This document shows, in pieces, positions 36,533 to 49,700 of a DNA stretch of 64,000 nt (position 1 is its first letter; each line of letters begins with the position of its first letter). A model generated the notes under the pieces. It was not told the DNA's origin. It worked only from the letters and a program-made list of their open reading frames with translations, and did no database searches. The translations under genes were made by a program, and so were the position numbers. This DNA comes from Adenanthera pavonina (lineage: Eukaryota; Streptophyta; Magnoliopsida; Fabales; Fabaceae), in assembly GCA_026686845.1 (NCBI GenBank), contig JAIVEN010000006.1, forward strand, positions 30,488,501 to 30,552,500. Reading direction: 5' to 3'.

Positions 36533-38237
36533 TGTTAACAAGGCTGACTTGGGAAGATTGAAATTTTTCTGCACAAAGTGAAGTAGGTGAAGATATCACA
36601 GTATAATGAAAGCAATGAGTAAAACAGAGTAAGCTGATAAGTAAGGATAAGGAGAAGAAAACTCAGTGATTTATCCTGATTCGGTCTATCCACTTGACCT
36701 ACATTCAGTCCCCAAGACAACTCTTGATATTTATCCACTATACAGCAAGAATTTCAACGGGCTTCTTGTTAATGCCACAGTACATGAGTGTGCTCTGTTT
36801 CTGAGCTCTCTCAAACTCTCCAAGCACTTTCTCTATGTGCTTCCCAATCCCCTTGTGAATTTCCCTCACAAGTAAATCTATCTTCCAGATGAAGAGTAGA
36901 TTGTTTACAAAGATATAACTCTCTTGAATAGAGTAGATATGAAGGTTAAAGTACAGATAATGAAGTTGAGAGGGTAAAAGCTTTTGAGATGAAGATTCAG
37001 CAGAAATTCGGTATATACAAGTTTGATTCGTTACCCACAACTTCAAATGATGTTACTTTTATAGTTTTAAGTCTCAAGTATCCGTTAGAGACTTAATCTA
37101 TCCGTTGGGGAAGTTATCCAACGGTTACTCTGAAAAACTATCCGTTTACCAACCGTATTTAATGTTTCTGACACATTGAAATTCAAATTTTGGTTGGTCA
37201 ACAGACGAATTTCGAAGGAACCGAAGGTTAAAGCTTCCAATGTTAAAATACGAAGTTCGTCTGTCCATAGAGTGAAATTCGAATTTTGAAATTTATAAAA
37301 TATTTTCACAATGTGACATACGAATTTTCAAGAAGAAAGTTTTTCTGTAAATCATGAACAGTGTTTTCAATTTGCTACAATACCCTCGAAGTTCGAATTT
37401 TGGATGCCCAAAATTCGTCTGTCCATTGAACGTTCAAAGAGGCACAGTAGTTCACTTTCTTCGAAATTCGAATTTTGACAGAGTTAAATTCGTTTGTCAG
37501 AGATCAATTTTGAAACTTAATTTCTTCTTGATTTCAGATGAACTTTCACATAGTTTCAGACGAATTTCTTTGGTTTTCACAAGTTGTGTTTTGTCTGAAA
37601 TTCGAATTTTAAAAGATTGAAATTCGAATGTCACAAAGAAGCTCCTTTCAGACTTATATGAAAATTGGAATGTTGTAAAGTCAAAGTTCGTCTGTCAGAG
37701 AGCATTTTTCAAACTCAATTTCTTCTTGATTTCAGATGAACTTTAACATAGTTTCAGACGAATTTCTTTGGTTTTCACAAATTGCATTTTGTCTGAAATT
37801 CGAACTTTGAAACTGTAAAGTTCGTCTGTCACAAAGAGGCTTCTTTCGGACTTGATGAAAATTTGAGTTTTGAAAGACCAAAATTTGTCTGACAGAGAGA
37901 CATCTCTTCAGACTTGTTCAGTTTTAGCTCGAAATTCGAATTTCCAAAGGCAAAGTTCGAATTTCCAACTTGACAGTTCAGTTTAAACTTTCAAACTTCG
38001 TCTGTTTGTGAGTATTTTTCAAATAAGTAAAGATTTAATTTCAAATCAAGGTTTGAAAACATCTTTTTCTTAAATCAAAATCTTTTACCCAATCACAACT
38101 AAAACTAAAGATGTTACAAGAGATCTAACAGCAAATACTCAGAAAATCTTCACTTGAAACAACTTTGATCTCCTTTGATATCTTCAATCCAAGCTCTTGA
38201 GTGTTAGCTGGGAATCATCAAAACTCTTGATTCAACA
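36533..38237 (-). repeat. Element C 5' LTR
   Basis: The LTR is 1705 bp, TGTTAACAAGG...TTGATTCAACA in plus orientation. Its outer side joins element B's ORF3 at 38238 (TTCCT would be the right-hand target duplication; the left-hand copy is lost with the deletion). The repeated TTCGTCTG and AATTCGAATT motifs occupy about 37180-38010. Confidence 0.93.
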
Positions 38238-38505
38238 TTCCTGACTCAATACTGGAGGAGGTGGAAGCAACAGCAGCAGCAGCAGGAGTAGTAGGAACCG
38301 AGGGCTCTGTTTTCTTTGAAGAAGACGACCCAGCTTTCTTTGAATCAGGCTTTAGAGTTGTTCTCTGCCATTTGGAGGGAGTGGCTTTGCTTGATTCGCC
38401 TTTTCTTTTTACTTTCTCACTTTCCTTTGAAGCATATTAGGATTTCACGATTCTCTTTGGCCGAGACTCTCCCTTTCCAACTTCTGGATTTTTCACTCGA
38501 GCCAT
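38238..38505 (-). pseudogene. Element B ORF3, N-terminal part
   Basis: It begins at ATG 38505 with MARVKNPEVGKGE-like basic sequence and carries a TAA at 38437-38439 (CAA in element D). It runs into the element C LTR at 38237, within the Ser/Ala-rich linker. Together with 26198-27390 it shows that C landed in ORF3 of B. Confidence 0.85.
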
Positions 38506-39497
38506 TTTTGTGAATGAATGATTCAGAATGAAGCTGAGAATGTGTTTATAGGATGTGAAGAGGAGTTTAAATGGTGAGAAATGAAGATTTACGGTCAGAA
38601 TTGAAGAGTATTGAAGAGAGAATTTGAACAGACTCAGAGAATAGATGAATAGAGTTGCGTTTGTTCAGAGGAAAACTGTTAGTTTTAACGTAAGTAACTG
38701 CCTGACAGATGAATTTTGAGGGGTGAAAATTCAAACTTCGACCAGTTAAAAGTTGAACCATTCAGTAAAGCTTACTGACAGATAAATTTTCTTCTGAAAG
38801 TTCATCTGACAGAGGCTTGGTCCAAGCAACACAAGATGAACAGACGAACTTTGTTTCAACAAAGTTCGAATTTTGAAGAACAGGCATTAAGCAGTAATCA
38901 ATACAACAAAGAACAGACAAATTATGCTTATGGAAATTCGTCCTTCAGAGATTCAACATTGTGAGCATGTTTCAACAGACGAATTTTGAATCAAAAATTC
39001 AAATTTCTACACTTTGTAAAGGTTTTCCAACATACGTATGTTAAGAAATAGAAATTTGTATAATCATCATATTGGACAAAAATAACATTGAAACTTTTAT
39101 TTTTGAAAATTTGAATTTTCATAGACCAACAGACGAATTTCAAGGGACCATCGAGAATAGTTACAATGTAAACTAAGCTGAAGTTTGTCTGATGGGCATC
39201 AAAATTCGAATGTCAAACATGCTGACTTGTTCTAAAACACAATTTATCAATGAAATTCATCTATTACATATCTAAAATGCGAATTTTAACTTTATAAACT
39301 TATAGAATGGATTTAAAAACTCTGATTTCTAGCTTTCTTTCTCCCTTTTTGACTCATTCCATTCTGGAGTGCTCCATTTTTCAGATTTATTGTCATTGAA
39401 CCTTATGAAGAGCACCTGCAACTTAAATTAAATTCACTCTGACGCTAAAGTTAGAATTAATGTTAGAAATTCTAAAAATAGATTTGCACAAGGGTTT
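38506..39497 (-). other. Element B pol-ORF3 spacer
   Basis: This non-coding spacer is like those of A, C and D, with ACAGACGAATTT motifs near 38840, 38975 and 39130. Donor-like GTAAGT is at 39498-39503, and acceptor-like ATTCTCAG has its AG at 38534-38535, 28 nt before the ORF3 ATG. Confidence 0.65.
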
Positions 39498-39499
39498 AC

Positions 39500-40771
39500 T
39501 TACAGTTCATTGGGATTTACCATACCCAATTCTCTCCTAATTTTACAATGTCTATCTTCTGATAGAGGCTTTATCAAGATGTCAGCAACTTGATCTTCTA
39601 TTGGGATGTATTCTAATCTAATTTCTCTTTTCAGAACATGATCCCTTATGAAGTGGTGCCTAACTTCAATATGCTTTGTCCTTGAATGCATGACAGGATT
39701 CTTTGTGATGTTAATGACACTTTGATTGTCACACATTATTGGTATTTCCTTCATCTTAATCTCAAGATCTTCAAGTTGCTGTTTCATCCAGATGATTTGG
39801 GCACAACAGCTTCTAGTAGCAACATATTCAGCTTCTGTCGTAGATAAGGCTACACTGTTTTGCTTCTTACTAAACGTCTTGCACTCGTAGCGAGTGACAG
39901 GTTCTTTTCCTTCTTTCTTACTATCTCTAGCTGCTCCTTTCTTGAAGAATTTTTTGTTTCTCTTCTTGTTGTAAAATCTTTCAAATTTTCTGACCATCAT
40001 AGCCAGAGTTTCTTCATCTAGCTCATCTCCATCGTCAGATTCTTCTTCTTTCTCCTCAGCAGCTTTCAGAGCAAGATCCTTCTTCTTTCTATCTTGACCT
40101 GCCTCCTTGAAAGCCTTCATCTTTCCCTCATATTCTTTGAGGCTACCAAAGAGGGCTGTGACTGAGGCCATTCATTCTCCTCTAGCTTTCTCTATTACAG
40201 TTACTTTAGGTTGCCATTCCAAAGGAAGAACTCTGAGGATCTTTCTGACCTTCTCTGTCTGAGTGTACTCCTTGCAAAGACTTTTCAATTGATTCACAAT
40301 GAGGGTGAATCTCTTTTGCAGTTCTTTGATACTCTCTCCTTCAACCATTCTGAAGCTCTCGTATTCTCCTATGCAGGAGTTCAATTTGTTTTCTCTAACT
40401 CTAAAGGTTCCTTTGTGAGCAATTTCCAAGGTGTCCCACATATCCTTGGCTGTGAAGCATTGTGAGACCCTGTAGAATTTATCTTGATTTAATGCACTGA
40501 CCAAGCAGTGTTTTGTCTTTAAGTTCAGCAAGATTCTTCTTCTATCTTCCTCGTTCCATTCAGCTTCTGACTTTTCTCTATACTTCCCATCATCCTGCAA
40601 TACCATTGGGACAAAATCTCCCTTCTGGATGACAGACAAGATGTCTAGATCAATGGACTGGAGATAGAATTGCATCCTCATCTTCCAGTATCCATAGTGT
40701 TATCCACTAAAGCCAGGTGGTCTATTTGTGTTGTTTTTCTCTAGTAGTATACTTTCTCCAAAGCCAGCCAT
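39500..40771 (-). pseudogene. Element B gag fused to RNase H by deletion
   Basis: Gag starts at ATG 40771 (early frameshift and a stop near 40700) and is readable to the first zinc knuckle (RYECK, about 39885). There, near 39875, the sequence jumps to the RNase H C-terminal part (SKKQNSVALSTTEAEY) and ends MVNPNEL at the normal pol stop. About 4 kb of the late gag, protease, integrase and reverse transcriptase coding region is deleted, and the junction happens to keep one open frame (codons 39500-40171). A fused open frame this short is most likely accidental. Confidence 0.88.
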
Positions 40772-40811
40772 TGTATTTCTTGGACTGTTAGATCCTTTGA
40801 TTGGGAAACCG

Positions 40812-40824
40812 GTCTCTGATACCA
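40812..40824 (-). other. Primer binding site, initiator Met tRNA (element B)
   Basis: TGGTATCAGAGAC on the minus strand, 2 bases from the LTR. The last bases are altered compared with A and C. Confidence 0.9.
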
Positions 40825-40826
40825 CT

Positions 40827-42485
40827 TGTTAGATAGGCTGGCTTCCCAAGAGGGGGGTGAATTGGGAAGATTAAAAATTTTTCTACAAAACGTCAAGAAA
40901 GTGAAGAAAGCAAAGAGTGATGATAAAACAGAGTATAAATGAATAAATAGTAAAAGTAGTAGTAGGGAAGAGAAGACTCAAATATTTATCCTAGTTCGGT
41001 CTCTCAACTTGATCTACGTCCAGTCCCCAAGTCACCACTTGAGATTTTTCACTATTCTACAAGAATTGAGTGGGCTTCTTGCAAATACCACAGTACAACG
41101 TTGATGCTCTATTTCTAGAGCTCTCACTTTCTCTCTTTGCACTCTCACTAAGTGCTTCCCCAATCCCTTGTAATATCCCCTCACAAGAAAATCTTTCTTC
41201 CAAATGAAAATAAGATTGTTTACAATGAATAAACTCTCTTAATCAGAGTGTATATGAAAGTTGGAATACAAATATTGAAGTATGTGAGAGTAAGAGACTT
41301 TGAGTAGATGATTTGGTAGAGTTTCAGTATATACAAAGTTAAAATCATTACCCACAACTTTAAATGATGTTATATTTATAGATTTTGGTCTCAACTATAT
41401 GTTAAAAACAAAATCTATCCGTCGGAGAAGTTACCTAACGGTTACTCTGAAAAACTATCCATTCACCAACCACATTTAATGCTTGTGACACTCAAAGTTC
41501 AAATTTTGGTTGGCCAACAGACGAATTTTGCAGAGACTGAGGGCTAAAGACTTCAACGTTGAATATTCAAAGTTTGTCTGTCATGAAGCAAAGTTCGAAT
41601 TTTGATCTTTGGAAAATGTTTCTATGTTGGAACATACGAATTTTCACGTAAAAAGTTCTTCTTAAATGAGTGAATAGTAGTTCCATTTTGCTAAGCCTTC
41701 GAAATTCAAATTTTGGAACCCAAAATTCATCTGTCAGTAGCTGGTTTAATAAGGCATAGTAGTTCATCTTATTCGAAATTTGAATTTTCAAAAGGCAAAG
41801 TTTGTCTGTCAGAGAGACCTCTTTTCATACTTACTTCAAAGTTCGAATTTGTGAATATTGTCATTCATATGTCAACATATCATTATAACCGACTCACAAG
41901 CTTTGTTTCTAAAATTTGAATTTTCATGTTCAAAGTTCATCTATCAGTGAGCAATTTTAATGGTCTATCTAAACTTGGTTTCAGATGAACTTTGACATAT
42001 TCTCAGATGAATTTTTCAATTTTCATAAGTTGCATTTTATCTGAAATTCAAATTTTCAAAAGCCAAAGTTTGTCTGTCAGAGAAAGCTCTTTTCTGACAC
42101 GTATCAAAATTTGAATTTCTTAAGTCAAAATTCATCTGTCAGAGAAGCCTCTTTTCAGACTTGTTCATTTTCAATACGAAATTCGAATTTCCAAAGCCAA
42201 AGTTCGAATTTTCAAAACAGCAGATCAGTATAAATGTTTCAAACTTCGTCTGTTGGTGGGTGTTTTTCAAATATTCCATGAATTAACATACAATCAATGT
42301 TTTAAAATATCTTTTCACTAAATCAAAGTCTTTTACTCAAATTAAAACATTGCTAAACATTCTACATCTATTCTTGCACTGATTTTTCTAGAATTCCTTC
42401 ACTTGAAACCTTTTGTGCACCTTTGATATCTTTATTCCAAGCTCTTGAAGGTTAGTTTGGAATCATCAAAACACTTGATTCAACA
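40827..42485 (-). repeat. Element B 5' LTR
   Basis: The LTR is 1659 bp, TGTTAGATAGG...TTGATTCAACA in plus orientation, followed by the TATAT duplication. It is closely parallel to 24310-25884 apart from point changes and the 84-bp deletion there. Confidence 0.92.
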
Positions 42486-42490
42486 TATAT

Positions 42491-44100
42491 GACGTATCAT
42501 TTCATATTGTATCCTATACTCATGCCCATAACTATGAATCGTAGGCCAAAATACTATAAATTAAAAAGATTTTACTACAATAATACAAATGAAAACGGTT
42601 TTCATCAAACTGATTTCAACTTAATGAGGCTTAAAACCAATGGAAATCAATTCAAAAGCAAACCAATTTCTATTATACTCCCTCTGCGTCATATATAAGG
42701 CATCATTATCTACATCACATCGACTAATAAAAATAGTTAAAATTAGTTAATTTAATTGAATTTGTATCAAAATATAACTTTTCTGAATTTACCCTTATCT
42801 AATAAAGGATATTTTGGGAAAAAATATTTAATGATATAGAAATACTAGGAGAAGACTTATATTTCTTGACCCTTAGAACCCTCCACAAAGTGCCCACGAG
42901 AGTGATTATTGTTGACATGAATGATAGAGGTCAATTTTCAAACTAACATCAATTATGAAGGGAAAATAATTATAGTAGTAATAATTAGATAATAATCAAA
43001 AAATAATATTATTAATTTGTAAAAAAACTAATGATTGTAAATAGATGATTGAGTGATGATTAAATAAATAATATTTATTAAAAATGATGAATAAATATTA
43101 TTAGAAATTTTTATTAATTTAATACTAACTTAGAGAAAAAATTATAATTAATTATTTAGCAGTAATAAACTAACAAATCATAATTAATGATAATCAATTA
43201 AGGTTGGAATTGATTAATCGCAGTTATTTGCAAACTCAGAAATCTCGCCTTTGCAAGGAAACCATTCTCAGCTTCTGTTCTGACATGGTGAGGGTGTCCT
43301 GGCCCCAACTATTTCCATTGGAAGATCTGCTACTTTGTTGTTTCCATCTAGATGGCTTCCTCTGAATATAAACTTGATAACTATTTACACTAATGTTGCC
43401 AATATAAGCACTCTAAGGGTCCATAGCAATCTAGTTTTACATGGCTTCTCAAGAAAAATATTGGATGGTGCTTGGTCTTTGTTGTTGAGTTATGGGGATT
43501 TCTGTGTTTAGGAAAATATTTTCTGGATACTTGATAAAGATTGGACTGTTTGTGTCTCACACATTGATATTTTAATTTTTTATCTTGCCTTAGCCAATGT
43601 TAACATCTTGTAATTATGCCTTTTCAGCATATTTTTCTTGAATTTTCTATACTATTAGTGAATATTTGTTAGTAATAGATATACTTAAGTTATGAAAATA
43701 TGCATTTTAGATATTAAGGCTTTATACTTATACTTTATTCTCAATTGTGCATGTTTTAGCCTTGTTTTCAAACCTTTGGTAGTTTTCAATATTTTGCTTC
43801 TTGTGTAGGAATTCTTGTTGGAAGATGATTATGTCTCAATTAATGCTACTCGGAATACATGAAATGATCTTGAAGATGATGAAGTCAAAGTTCTTGGTCA
43901 TGACCTCTAATTTTCTAACCATGATGCAAGTGTGTGAAATAGAGGAAAAATTTGGACAGAGTGCACTATCTCGATGACCATAAAATTTACAGCCATAGCA
44001 CTAATTTTCACACTGCATAATGAAACAATTTAGATAGAGAGCAACTTTGCCATGATTGGACTTTGTCACGTCATGGTGATCCTATTACATTGTTTACAAA
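42491..44100. other. Non-coding region with a possible MITE at 42678
   Basis: CTCCCTCTGCGTCATATATA at about 42678 looks like a Stowaway-type MITE start; a weak inverted partner (ACTTATATTTCTTGAC, about 42856) may be its other end. 43235-43560 has higher GC than its surroundings and reads like an old gene fragment, but I could not match it to any family in either strand. No gene is called. Confidence 0.35.
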
Positions 44101-44450
44101 CACTACTACATAAAAAACTTTTAAGAATGGTTAAAAATGACTTTCAAGGATGATTCTTACACAATGATATAAATGACAGTGATAGAAAGCATAACTTTCT
44201 AGGACAATTCTCTAGACATCTTGAAAGTGGACTTTCTAGGATAGTTGTTCAGACAACCATCCCCAAAACCCTGTTTTTCTTTAAGAAATTGACTTTCTTG
44301 GAACAACTATCCTCAAAAGTTTGTTTTTCTTTAAAAAAATTGACTTTCGGATATGGTTTGTTTCTCACAACTATCCTAGAAAGTTTGTTATTTTATTAAA
44401 ATAATAGGTTTTCTAGGATAGTTGTGTGTCATGGAATGTCTATTTTAATA
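44101..44450. mobile_element. CACTA-like terminus with subterminal repeats
   Basis: CACTACTACATAAAAAACTT at 44101 has the start typical of plant CACTA (En/Spm) transposons. The next 350 bp hold a repeated motif, TTTCTAGGATAGTTGT, at about 44230 and 44410 and inverted (ACAACTATCCTAGAAAG) at about 44367, with degenerate copies between. Subterminal transposase-binding repeats of this kind are known in CACTA elements. No opposite TAGTG end or transposase was found, so it is a remnant or a non-autonomous copy. Confidence 0.5.
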
Positions 44451-44914
44451 AAAAATGAAAATTAGCTTTTTCTTTTTACTCAAGCACAAAAAGCTATACT
44501 CTAATAAGCTAACAAAAAATATTTTGATATATATATATATATTATCTCTAAATAACCTACATTTAAAGTATTTAGTACTACAATTAAATAAAGCAAATCT
44601 GCTAGCCAATAACCATATAGACCAACCTCCTTTTGCTTTAAATAGTAAGGTAGGTATAGATGATTTTGCCATAAGAAATGGGAAGTTACCATATAGTAAA
44701 TAGATAAATAAAATAACTAGAAAAAATAGTGAGTAAATTGTTGGCCACTATCTAACAAATACAGCATTACGCAAGCCTATGATTTGTAGAAACTCTAATG
44801 ACTTACACAAATGCTGCTTTAGGGTTGCTACTAGCTTCATAGCAAGCTCTACTCATCAGGAAAGGAAACCATCTAACACCAATCACATTTTCAAGGGTAG
44901 TTCCTCACACAACT
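44451..44914. other. AT-rich stretch, no gene
   Basis: This stretch contains a (TA)n run near 44527 and short open frames on both strands that overlap each other; neither has recognisable content. It may be interior sequence of the CACTA-like element. Confidence 0.35.
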
Positions 44915-45570
44915 TGTTGACTAAGCTTGATTGGCCAAGAGGGGATGAATTAGGCATTTTATGCTTTTCTGCACAAAGAGAAAAGCAATACAACAGTACA
45001 AACGTACAAAATAGGGCAATATCTCCAAAGTAAATAGAGTAAGGATAAGAGAATTAAACTTCAAGATTTTTCCTGGTTCAAACACTTCCACTTGGTCTAC
45101 ATCCAATTCTCAAGCCACCACTTGAGATTTTTCACTATCTATACATGATTAACCTTATTCATACAATACCATAGTACAACACTAAACTCTTCTCTTGAGC
45201 TAGAAAACACTCCCTATACCCTCACAAAGTAGTGTATACAACCAATCCCTTAGTGTTTTCTCACACTAAGATTTCTACGCAAAAGTAGAAATAAAGTTTA
45301 CAATAAAGTAATCTCTCACAAAGAGTAGATATGAAACTTTGAAACTCACTTTCTCACTCTAGAAAATTCGTAGGGCTTTAATGAGTGTAAGAGCAGATCT
45401 TTTGATGATTCAGTAGAGTTTTAACTCAATAATACTTAATGATATTACCCATAAACTTACATGAGGTCATATATATAGATTTCAACTCAATCTAACGGTT
45501 AGAGATGAGAACTAGCCGTTACTAAGAGAGATGTAATGTAAACCTGTAATATTTAATGCGTTGTCAGAGG
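44915..45570 (-). mobile_element. Old copia LTR fragment of the same family
   Basis: It begins TGTTGACTAAGC and contains the family LTR landmarks: CCAAGAGGGG(A/G)TGAATT, CCACTTGAGATTTTTCACTATC, CAATCCCTTAGTG, AACGGTTAGAGA and TTTAATGCGTTGTCAGA. Identity to LTRs A-D is clearly lower than among them. It ends where the hAT transposon begins at 45571, so the hAT inserted into this LTR. The rest of the LTR would be beyond the window. Confidence 0.75.
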
Positions 45571-46788
45571 TAGGGTTGCACATGGGTAGGCTCAGACCGG
45601 GCGGCCACCATGCCCAATGCTTGACCTTACGATATGAATAGGCAAGGTCAAGTTGCCCGATGCCTAACCCTGCTTGACATTCAGCCCGATCTTGATAGGG
45701 TGGAGCAAGTAGGGCCAAGCCACCACGGGGCACTATGGGTTGGGGAGCTTTTTTTCTTAAGCTTTTCTTGGTCCACAATGGGCTACTTGTTCGGCCCAAA
45801 AAAAACCAAGAAAAATTTGGCCAAATTTCAAATCTACATAAGCCTAGTTATTATGGAAAAAATGACTCAAATTCCTAATATGCCAAAAGCCCAGAAAAAG
45901 AAAAAAAATAAATGAAAATGCATGGAAAAAGTCTCAAAGCATTGTATCTAGAAAAACAAAGAAAAGTCTCAAGGCATTAAGTCTCATGGCATTATATCCA
46001 GATCAAATTACATGTGCAATTGCATAGTTATCAATCAAATATGCAAGAATTGGTTGCCTTTTTTCTCAAAGATTATATTCACTTGTCCAGTATCCAATAT
46101 CCAGCAAAATAAAAAAAGTAAAAGCAAAAAGTATCAAAGGCTAACTATTAATTAGCAATTTAGCAAATATGGAAGAGCAAAGGATAGGAGTAGATACCTA
46201 ACTAGTGGATAGAAGATACAATTGTTGCTGCACTTGTCATTCACGGCATAAAAAACTCATGTAAGCAATCTTTATCTCAAACTCAAGTCTAATAAACCTA
46301 TAGAAATATGAAGGCCAAAAGGTTTTGTTGAACTAGCCAATAGTAATAATATTAAATCTAACTATATTAGCATCAAAGACAAAAGTTGAAGCTAATATAA
46401 CATGAAATAAAATTACAACCAAGTTTCAAGTACTAACCAAATGCATGATAATTATAACCAAGATACAACACAAGCATGAACAAAAGAAACATTCAAATGT
46501 CTAACACAATCAATGTTCAAACACTATCATGAAATTATAACATCATAACTCAACAGATAAACAACTACCATCATAATGATAGTATTATCATCACTATCAT
46601 GAATATATAAAGAGCATTCAACTTCAATCATCAAGGGTTGTGATACAATTGAATAGTCCACCTCCACCATCATGCACAGTTGCAGCATCTAAAAAAATAT
46701 ATAAATAAGAAATTAATTTTTGAATAAATTATTTAGATACTATATATTATGAAGAAACAAATTATATATAAATTAAAACATTACTAGA

Positions 46789-49700
46789 TTAAACTGTATT
46801 TTCCATCTCCTCAAAGTTGTCAAACTCATGCAAATTCCTAACAAGCTCTGAGAGAGATTGCCCCAAATGTAGCCAATTTTGAGCATAAATAAGTGATTTG
46901 GTCATTTTAGGAGATAGAGAGCTCCTATACTGATCAACTACACGCCTTCTTGTGCTAAATGTAGATTCAGATGCCATAGTCAAAACTGGAATGGCAAATA
47001 CATCATGTGCCATGCAAGAGAGCGCTTTAAATTGAGTGGAATTCTCCTTCCACTATGCCAATATATCAAAATCAACACCATATGGTATGTCATCAGTCAA
47101 ATTAGATAAAAGATATTTATCTAATTCTAATTGAGGATCTACCGTGGTTCTTTGTTTCATTGATTGTAACCATTCAATATAACACCTTACTTTTATCTAT
47201 ATTTTTTCATATATTATAGTATGTACAATGTCCAATTATCTCATATTAAGAGCTTAAACCATTAATAGAACCAAAATATTTAAATAAAAAAAACGTGGTA
47301 CTATTTATTTGGTTCTTAAGTTTTCTGGATGAATTTTGAAAAATCATAACTTAATCCAGAAAAAACGTATCAATATGGTTCAAGTCTCTAAATGAAGCTA
47401 GAAACATGATATACAAGATAAAAATATGAACATTTCCTTTAACCCAAACAATTCATACAGTTTATTGCTCAAACTTACACTATCTAAATAGTCATTTCTC
47501 TCTTTTTCAGGATTTTGACAGTAATTTTAAAAATTCATATCTAACTCTACACTCAGCCAAATCATATATTCTATATGCCATTGGAAATATAGGTATGTCT
47601 ACTTACCTTCATATTTTTCTTATACATTTATTTAGCTCAAACAGGGCACAACATCGATTTGAATTGCTAGGGATCAGAATATCACTTTTTCTGGAATAGT
47701 CTTGGGAAAGATTTGTATATCTCTCATTTTACAGCTCCAATTGAACTCAAACCAGTGGTATATTAACCTCAAAAGATAAATATTTTCATAAATGTAAGCC
47801 ACTAAATTTTTGGAGCTCTGAACGATTTTATATCACTTTTCAAAAAGAAGTAATATATTTAGTAAAATTCGCAGCCTTCACATCACTGTCCAGTTTTGAT
47901 CCTGAACTTTAAAATTACATTATAAATCGTACATATATCCAAATTACATGTTCTTTAACTCATTAGAAAGCTTGTTCTCTCTAGTTTCATGGAAATATAA
48001 CCCTTGACTTACTTTCTCTGTTTTAGTCAAACAGTATTGACTTTACTTTCATTACTACAAAATGAACTTCTAGCAATATAACATGGCAAAGTAGACTTCA
48101 TAACAAGCTCACATGATCATTCCATTTTTCAAATCCATGAAAAACATTTCATAATGCTCATAAGGACATAATAGCATAATATCACAGATCTAAAAGCATA
48201 TACATGGTTTTATACATGATTTCAAAATATACACTCATAGCTTGAAAACACCATCAAGCATCATTCTCTTCTTCGTTCTCCTTGCCTTTTCTTTGGACTC
48301 CTTTGCCATAGCCTGTGCCTATCATTTGGGATACTTGAGGGGGTGAGATTGGGAAACAATCTCAGTAGCAAGTTACATTCCATGCAGTTATGTCAATCAT
48401 GTCAAATAACTCACATTTAATCACATCAATCATATTTAAACAATAAATTGCCACATTGGTTATCAAAATTTTGGCAGCATAACGGCTTAGAAAATGGACA
48501 TCTCGGGAAATAAAACCCCTCATTTTACATCCAAGACCAATCAAAGAAATCACAATTTCAATATGGCAACACAATTTAATCATAGAAAGACAATGAAAGA
48601 GCATAAAGCAAGAATATGAAACTTAGCTACCTTTGGTGCTTACACTTGGCTTTCCTCTTTAAACCAAAGCTTCCTCTAGTTTTCCCAAGCTTCCTCAAGT
48701 CCCTAAACATCATTAAACACATGGTCAAGCTACTGATTTCATGGCTAATCACAAAAAGCTCTCATAAAACTCTTGAAACCCTTAAATTCCTAAACTCTTT
48801 ATCTTAAACTCTACCTTTGAGCCAACCCTTGTTTTTAAGGTTTTTCATCATGGGGAATTCATTTTTGCCATCAAATTAATGAAATTACAACTTATGACAC
48901 TCAAATGATCTGGCTGAAAATCTGATCCAAAGGAAAAAGAATGGTTCTTTCACAAACTTGCTTAAAACATACCATACTTGTTTCCTTTAGTAAAATCTCA
49001 TGATTTCTCTTGATTTTATAGTTTAAAAACAACTTTCCTTCCCATTAATCATGCTTGGCTAAATTAGAACAGTGGATGAAGGAGAGAAAATTTCAAGGGA
49101 ATTAACTCATAGAGCTTACAACCTATACTAGAATACTTAAAGAACACAAGAGGTTTGCTTACCAATTTTCCTTACTTTTCTTCCTTATTTTTCTTCTCTT
49201 TTTCTTTCCTCCTTCACGTGCTCCCTCCTTTCTCTCAACTTTGCAGACCACTCCTTCCTCTTTCTCTGTAGTGTTTATTAGGCCAAGTCATGAGGGAGTA
49301 TATATAATATGCCACTAATTACACTTTCTTTTTGGCTAATCATGATTAATTAAGAAAACTTAATCATTAAGTCTTCCCTTCTCTTAACCATCAAGGCTTC
49401 CAATTTTGGACACATGTGCTGACATGTGGCATCCTAATAAAGGGTACACTTGTCCAAGATGCTGCACAATTTTTTCTAGTCCAGTAATACCCTGTGTTGC
49501 TTACTTTATACTTGGACCGGTAAAATTACTTTTTGCAGTATAAATTCACTTTATTGATACAAGGTTAAAATGAATATGTATATGGTATTACTTTAATATA
49601 CTATCTTTAAAAAGCTCATTTTGTGATGTCCAATAGCCTTTCTTTTTGACTTTTTGGCTTTTACAGATCAAAAAGTAGCTTTATCGGTATAAAATTACTT

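Larger units (their letters stand above)
27391..38237 (-). mobile_element. Copia element C nested in element B ORF3
   Basis: The element keeps its 5' LTR (36533-38237), primer site, gag, pol, ORF3 and polypurine tract, but only the inner 657 bp of its 3' LTR (27391-28047). The outer part of that LTR and the adjoining part of element B's ORF3 are both gone, so one deletion removed them after insertion. The LTR end TGTTAACAAGG groups it with element D. The retained LTR segment and its 5' counterpart differ at only about a dozen positions by eye, so it is younger than A and B. Confidence 0.92.
24310..42485 (-). mobile_element. Copia element B, internally deleted, split by element C
   Basis: The ends are LTRs at 24310-25884 and 40827-42485. 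TATAT at 24305-24309 is repeated at 42486-42490, so the two halves are one insertion. It belongs to the same family and subfamily as element A (LTR end TGTTAGATA). Between its LTRs it keeps the two ends of ORF3, a spacer and a fused gag/RNase H remnant; most of pol is gone. Element C (27391-38237) sits inside its ORF3. It is clearly immobile. Confidence 0.92.

Noticed and set aside
43235..43560. Higher-GC block that reads like an old exon
   Set aside because: I could not match any frame on either strand to a known protein family, and stops occur in every frame. No gene call is justified.
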